64,000 bases of DNA from an uncultured Oscillospiraceae bacterium. GTDB taxonomy: Bacteria > Bacillota > Clostridia > Oscillospirales > Oscillospiraceae. The notes beneath the pieces were generated by a model that did no database searches, was not told where the DNA came from, and worked only from the letters and a program-made list of their open reading frames with translations. The stretch is taken from contig CABSMJ010000006.1 in assembly GCA_902478785.1 (NCBI GenBank), positions 1-64,000 of the forward strand, written 5' to 3'. Below, in pieces: positions 60,183 through 64,000 of this stretch. Position 1 is the stretch's first letter. Each line of letters starts with the position of its first letter. Both the position numbers and the translations under genes were made by a program.

Positions 60183-62313
60183 GGACCACATTTGGGAGCT
60201 GGGCTACACCCAAAACCGGGAGCTGTCCTGGCTTCAATTCAACGCCCGGGTGCTGGAGGAGGCGGAGGACGAGGAGGTGCCGCTGCTGGAGCGGCTGAAA
60301 TTCCTGGCCATCTTCACCAGCAATCTGGACGAATTCTTTATGATTCGGGTGGGCAGCCTGACCGACTTATCCCATCTGGAGAAAAAGAGCGTGGACAGCA
60401 AGTCCGGCTGGACGCCGGAGGAGCAGCTCCAGCGCATCTATGCCGCCGTGCGGCCCCTCTACACCCGGAGGGACCGGGTCCATGAGGTGCTGTCGGAGGC
60501 TTTGTGCCGGGAGGGGCTGTGCCGGGTGGAAGCCTCCAGCCTGCAAAACGGGCAGATGAAGGCCATCCGCCACTACTTCCGCAACATGGTGGAGCCGGTG
60601 CTCTCCCCCCAGATCGTGGATGCCCACCATCCCTTTCCCCACCTGGAGGGCAAGGTGCTCCACATCGCCGCCCGACTGAAGGTGGGCAAGGGGGAGATGC
60701 TGGGCCTCATTCCGGTGCCTGCCTCGCTGCCGGCCCTGGTGCCTCTGCCGGGGGAGGAGGGCAAGCTGGTGCCCATGGAGAGTATTCTGCTCCACTTTGC
60801 CGACCAGGTCTTTGGTATGTATGAGGTGCTGGAGAAGGTGTGCTTTTGCATCACCCGCAACGCCGACGTGGACCCCAGGGACGAGGCTTTCGACGTGGAG
60901 GAGGATTTCCGGCGGAAGATGGAGAAGGTCCTGCGCCAGCGCCGCCGTCTGGGCGTGGTGCGGGTGGAGGTGTCCGCTCCTTTGAGCAGCTCTATGGAAT
61001 CCTGGTTCCGGGAGCGCTTCGACGTCAAGCCCCACCAGATCTTTGTGACCAAGGCTCCCATGCGGATGGACTACGCCTTCTCCCTGGGGGAGCGTCTGCC
61101 CCAGGAGCAGCGGGCGCGGCTGTCAGACCCGCCCTTTGCTCCCCAGCGGCCCTCCATGCTGGACGTAGACCGGCCGTTGCTGCCCCAGGTACTGCAAAAG
61201 GATGCGCTGCTGTCCTATCCCTATGAGAGCATGGACCCCTTCCTGGCGCTGCTGCGGGAGGCGGCGGGGGCCCCGGATGTGCTCTCCATCCGCATCACCA
61301 TCTACCGCCTGGCCCGCCGGGCCAAGCTGGTGGACTACCTGTGCGCCGCAGCGGAAAACGGCAAGGACGTCACCGTGCTCATCGAGCTGCGGGCCCGGTT
61401 CGACGAGCAAAACAACATCGACTGGTCCGAGCGGCTGGAGGAGGCGGGCTGCAAGATCATCTACGGCTTTGAGGACTATAAGGTCCACTCCAAGATCTGC
61501 CTCATCACCCGCCGCAGCAAGGCCGGCATCCAGCACATCACCCAGGTGGGCACCGGCAACTACAACGAAAAGACCGCCCGGCAGTATACCGATGTCTCCC
61601 TTCTCACGGCCAATCCGGTCATCGGCGCCGACGCGGCGGCCTTTTTCCAGAACATGGCCCTGGGGAACCTGGACGGGCGCTATGACGCGCTCCTGGTGGC
61701 GCCCCGGAGCTTCAAGGATGAGATCCTGCGCCTGATCGGTGAGCAGGCAGCCCGGGGAACCGAGGGGTATATCCTCCTCAAGTTCAACTCTCTCACCGAC
61801 GTGGACGTGATCCGGGCCCTGTCCAACGCCTCCTGTGCCGGGGTGAAGATCGAGCTCATTATCCGGGGCATCTGCTGCCTCCGTCCCGGCATCCGCTACC
61901 GCACGGAGCACATCAGCGTGGTCTCCGTGGTGGGCCGCTTCCTGGAGCACTCCCGGATCTTCTGTTTCGGCCGGGGAGCGGAGGAGAAAATGTACATCGG
62001 CTCCGCTGACCTGATGACCCGGAACACGGAGCGCCGGGTGGAGATCGCCTGTCCCGTGTGGGATGAGGCGGTGCGCAAGCGGCTCCATGAGATTCTGGAC
62101 GCCATGCGGGCTGACACAGTGAAGGCCCGGGAGCTGCGCAAGGACGGCAGCTATGTCCGCCGCTCCGGACCGCCGCTGTCGGCCCAGGAGTGTCTCATGC
62201 GCCTGGCCATCACCCGGGCAGAGGAGGCCCGGGAGAAAAAGGAGCCGGAGCCGCCCAAGGGGCTGGAGAGATTCCTCCCCTGGCTGCGGCGTCAGAGGAG
62301 AGAGTCATCGTGA
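60172..62313 (+). CDS. ppk: Polyphosphate kinase 1
   Basis: This enzyme reversibly polymerises ATP gamma-phosphate into polyphosphate. The 713 residues show all four PPK1 domains. The N-terminal domain has NRELSWLQFNARVLEEA and FLAIFTSNLDEFFMIRVG; a middle domain follows. The two C-terminal phospholipase-D-like domains have the phosphohistidine in VHSKICLI, then GTGNYNEKTARQYTDVSLLT and the second-site text FCFGRGAEEKMYIGSADLM. The ATG lies in the end of ppx. A weak hairpin at 62319-62349 follows. Confidence 0.96.
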   Translation: MSDKDHIWELGYTQNRELSWLQFNARVLEEAEDEEVPLLERLKFLAIFTSNLDEFFMIRVGSLTDLSHLEKKSVDSKSGWTPEEQLQRIYAAVRPLYTRRDRVHEVLSEALCREGLCRVEASSLQNGQMKAIRHYFRNMVEPVLSPQIVDAHHPFPHLEGKVLHIAARLKVGKGEMLGLIPVPASLPALVPLPGEEGKLVPMESILLHFADQVFGMYEVLEKVCFCITRNADVDPRDEAFDVEEDFRRKMEKVLRQRRRLGVVRVEVSAPLSSSMESWFRERFDVKPHQIFVTKAPMRMDYAFSLGERLPQEQRARLSDPPFAPQRPSMLDVDRPLLPQVLQKDALLSYPYESMDPFLALLREAAGAPDVLSIRITIYRLARRAKLVDYLCAAAENGKDVTVLIELRARFDEQNNIDWSERLEEAGCKIIYGFEDYKVHSKICLITRRSKAGIQHITQVGTGNYNEKTARQYTDVSLLTANPVIGADAAAFFQNMALGNLDGRYDALLVAPRSFKDEILRLIGEQAARGTEGYILLKFNSLTDVDVIRALSNASCAGVKIELIIRGICCLRPGIRYRTEHISVVSVVGRFLEHSRIFCFGRGAEEKMYIGSADLMTRNTERRVEIACPVWDEAVRKRLHEILDAMRADTVKARELRKDGSYVRRSGPPLSAQECLMRLAITRAEEAREKKEPEPPKGLERFLPWLRRQRRESS

Positions 62314-62318
62314 TTTCC

Positions 62319-62349
62319 ATAGGCCGGAGGGCACAGCCCCCCGGTCTAT
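62319..62349 (+). terminator. Weak terminator-like hairpin after ppk
   Basis: ATAGGCCGG (62319-62327) pairs with CCGGTCTAT (62341-62349, one G-U pair), then GTTGCATTTT. The U-tract is poor. Confidence 0.4.
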
Positions 62350-62583
62350 GTTGCATTTTGCCGGTCAAAGCATACGGGAAAACGGTCGAATTTGGCAGTA
62401 TGAAGGCAAATTGTACTTTCTATTCCTGTTCGAATATGGTACAATAACCCGTAATACGGCGGCAAATAACAGATTCCCGGCGGGCCTTCCAGGCCAGAGC
62501 CGGGCGTTATGCTGTCAGATCCCGGATGCCTTTTGGAGAGAGAGGGCGGTCCGGGTAAAACTGTGTGGAAAGAGGGAACTGCC

Positions 62584-62958
62584 TTGCGTATTCTCAAGCA
62601 ACTGGCACTGATTTTCGGTGTGTGCCTGGCGGGCGATCTGCTCTCCGTGGTGATCCATAACTTCCTGCCGGGCAACGTGCTGGGCATGCTGCTGATGCTG
62701 CTGCTGTTGTGGCGGGGCTGGGTGAAGGAGAGCCAGATCCAGGAGACCGCTGACTTTTTTGAACACAACATGGCCTTTTTGTTCCTGCCCACCTGCCTAG
62801 GTGTGCTGGAGCTGTCCAGCGAGGTGCTGGCGGTGCTGGGCCAGATTTTGGTGATTATTCTCATCACCACGCTTTTGACGGTGACGGTGACCTCCGCCAC
62901 GGTGAAGCTGCTCTCCCGTCGGAGCGGGGGAAGAAAGGAGGACAGCTATGCTGCATGA
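62584..62958 (+). CDS. lrgA: CidA/LrgA-family holin-like protein
   Basis: This 124-residue protein has four membrane helices, with the family core NFLPGNVLGMLLMLLLLWRGW and FFEHNMAFLFLPTCLGV. CidA/LrgA proteins act with LrgB in control of autolysis or, in some species, in overflow-metabolite (pyruvate) transport. The start is TTG about eight bases after AGAGGG; the open frame before it has no similarity. It overlaps lrgB by 11 bases. No LytSR regulator is adjacent. Confidence 0.88.
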   Translation: MRILKQLALIFGVCLAGDLLSVVIHNFLPGNVLGMLLMLLLLWRGWVKESQIQETADFFEHNMAFLFLPTCLGVLELSSEVLAVLGQILVIILITTLLTVTVTSATVKLLSRRSGGRKEDSYAA

Positions 62959-63649
62959 ACTCTGGGAGACGTTGAACCAGCCCCTGTTCTGGCTGGCTTT
63001 GTCCGTTGCGGCCTATGCTGTGGGCCAGAAGGCCAACGCCCTGGCCAAGACCCCCATCTGCAACCCGCTGCTCATCGCCACCTTCCTCATCGCCGTGGTG
63101 ATGGTGGTTACGGACACCCCTCTGGCGGAGTATAACGCCGGCGGCGGCTATGTGACCATGTTGCTCACGCCCGCCACCGTGTCCCTGGCAGTGCCCATCT
63201 ACCGGAAGCTGGATGTGCTGAAAAAGAACCTGGTGCCGGTGCTGGCCGGCGCCCTGGCGGGCTCGGTGACCTCCATCGTCAGCGTGCTGGTGCTCACCCG
63301 CCTCTTTAACCTGCCCGATCAAATCAGCCGCTCGTTGCTGCCCAAGTCGGTGACCACCCCCATCGGCATCCGCATCTCCGAGCAGCTGGGCGGTATCCCC
63401 TCCCTCACCGCCATCATCATCGTCATCACCGGCATTATGGGCGCCATCCTGGCTCCCACCTTGCTGCGGCTGCTGCACCTGGATGAGCCGGTGGCCCTGG
63501 GCGTGGGCATGGGCACCGGCTGCCACGCTTTCGGCACCGCCACCGCCATCCAGATCGGCGAGACCCAGGGCGCCATGAGCGGACTGTCCCTGGGCGTGGC
63601 CGGCGTATTCACCGCCATTTTGCTCTCCATTTTGAATCTGTTCTTGTAA
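62948..63649 (+). CDS. lrgB: LrgB/CidB-family membrane protein
   Basis: This 233-residue membrane protein has about seven helices and is the partner of LrgA. Typical text includes FWLALSVAAYAVGQKANALAKTPICNPLL, LLTPATVSLAVPIYRKLDVL, SVTTPIGIRISEQLGGIPSLTAIIIVITG and GTGCHAFGTATAIQIGETQGAMSGL. AGGAGG precedes the ATG inside lrgA. It is followed by a strong terminator. Confidence 0.95.
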   Translation: MLHELWETLNQPLFWLALSVAAYAVGQKANALAKTPICNPLLIATFLIAVVMVVTDTPLAEYNAGGGYVTMLLTPATVSLAVPIYRKLDVLKKNLVPVLAGALAGSVTSIVSVLVLTRLFNLPDQISRSLLPKSVTTPIGIRISEQLGGIPSLTAIIIVITGIMGAILAPTLLRLLHLDEPVALGVGMGTGCHAFGTATAIQIGETQGAMSGLSLGVAGVFTAILLSILNLFL

Positions 63650-63660
63650 AAATGACCTCT

Positions 63661-63695
63661 GCGGGCCGTCCGAAAAGGACGGCCCGCTTTTTTTT
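63661..63695 (+). terminator. Terminator of lrgAB
   Basis: A perfect 11-bp stem (63661-63671 with 63677-63687), five-base loop, then eight T. Confidence 0.92.
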
Positions 63696-63705
63696 GAAAT
63701 AACCC

Positions 63706-63734
63706 TTGCATTTTTCATGGAGTTGTGTTACTCT
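63706..63734 (+). promoter_or_regulatory. Possible promoter of the Fur-family gene
   Basis: TTGCAT (63706-63711), a 17-bp spacer and TACTCT (63729-63734), a weak -10. The AT-rich TTAAATAGGAATTATTA just downstream could hold an autoregulatory Fur/PerR box, but I cannot define one. Confidence 0.35.
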
Positions 63735-63768
63735 TAAATAGGAATTATTACTGTTTAGGAGGGATATC

Positions 63769-64000
63769 TTGCCCATTCAACGATATTCCCGCCAACGGGA
63801 GAGAATCTATCAGGCGCTGCGGGAGGGCGGATGCCATCCCACAGCAGAGATGATCTATGACGAACTCAAACCCTCCATGCCCCGGCTGAGCCTGGGCACA
63901 GTGTACCGCAATCTGCAGCAGATGGCTGACGAAGGCTATATCCGGCGCCTGGAGTGGCCCACGACTCGCTTTGATGTGGAGGTGCGGCCCCACAGTCACC
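63769..64000 (+). CDS. Fur/PerR-family metal-dependent repressor (5' part, cut by window edge)
   Basis: The first 77 residues are present. They form the winged-helix DNA-binding domain of the Fur family, with RQRERIYQALREGGCHPTAEMIYDELKPSMPRLSLGTVYRNLQQ-like order, of which LSLGTVYRNL is the recognition-helix hallmark, and then DEGYIRRLE. The start is TTG with AGGAGGG five bases upstream. The metal-binding dimerisation half lies beyond the edge, starting with HSH at the last codons. The YRNL type fits PerR or Fur; the exact metal cannot be told. Confidence 0.9.
   Translation, partial: MPIQRYSRQRERIYQALREGGCHPTAEMIYDELKPSMPRLSLGTVYRNLQQMADEGYIRRLEWPTTRFDVEVRPHSH

Overview
The window is GC-rich chromosomal DNA of a low-redundancy, spore-forming Firmicute, most like a gut Oscillospirales (Flavonifractor/Pseudoflavonifractor/Lawsonibacter type). 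Pointers are spoIIE and spoIIP, the gdpP-rplI-dnaB order, strong AGGAGG ribosome sites, frequent TTG/GTG starts, sigma-A-like promoters in AT-rich gaps, two S-layer-homology proteins, and a glutamate dehydrogenase resembling that of Clostridium symbiosum. The genus is inferred from protein character only. I saw no rRNA, tRNA, CRISPR array, transposase or phage gene.

Layout. 0-1 kb: a stand-alone ATP-pyrophosphatase half of GMP synthase. 1.3-7.9 kb: an ABC exporter (ATPase, five-repeat CARDB-like surface protein, MacB-type permease) with its own two-component system. 8-12 kb: pfkA, then two tandem glutamate dehydrogenases, one of which has lost a substrate-binding lysine. 12.4-16.2 kb: a MATE transporter and a secreted YcdB/PepSY-like protein with an SLH-like end. 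16.3-20.2 kb: the riboflavin operon ribD-ribE-ribBA-ribH behind a perfect promoter, an FMN riboswitch and two successive intrinsic terminators. 20.2-21.8 kb: a MalY/PatB lyase and a tiny membrane protein. 22-28.3 kb: a Gld-like ABC transporter (ATPase, permease, GldG-like, DUF4340) followed by a second two-component system. 28.3-32.1 kb: spoIIP, a small conserved protein, spoIIE.

32.3-40.7 kb is the least explained part: a four-gene operon led by a 1607-residue protein joining an HD phosphohydrolase domain, a long helical region, a NadD/CoaD-like nucleotidyltransferase and a phosphoribosyltransferase. It is followed by an LDH-like dehydrogenase, a cysteine-containing flavodoxin-like reductase and a membrane acyltransferase. 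This is my best candidate for an undescribed system.

40.8-50.8 kb: RNase J with a long leader carrying a terminator-like attenuator, diverging from a housekeeping run gdpP-rplI-dnaB-tilS-hpt-ftsH. 50.9-56.5 kb: a radical SAM protein, a lipoprotein and an arginine deiminase operon (arcA, arcB, YfcC-type antiporter) without carbamate kinase. 56.5-64 kb: a GH18 glycosidase with SLH repeats, DegV, an overlapping ppx-ppk polyphosphate pair, lrgAB, and the start of a Fur-family regulator cut by the right edge.

Most genes sit in short operons with overlapping starts and stops, separated by clear hairpin terminators, several of which serve convergent genes in both directions.
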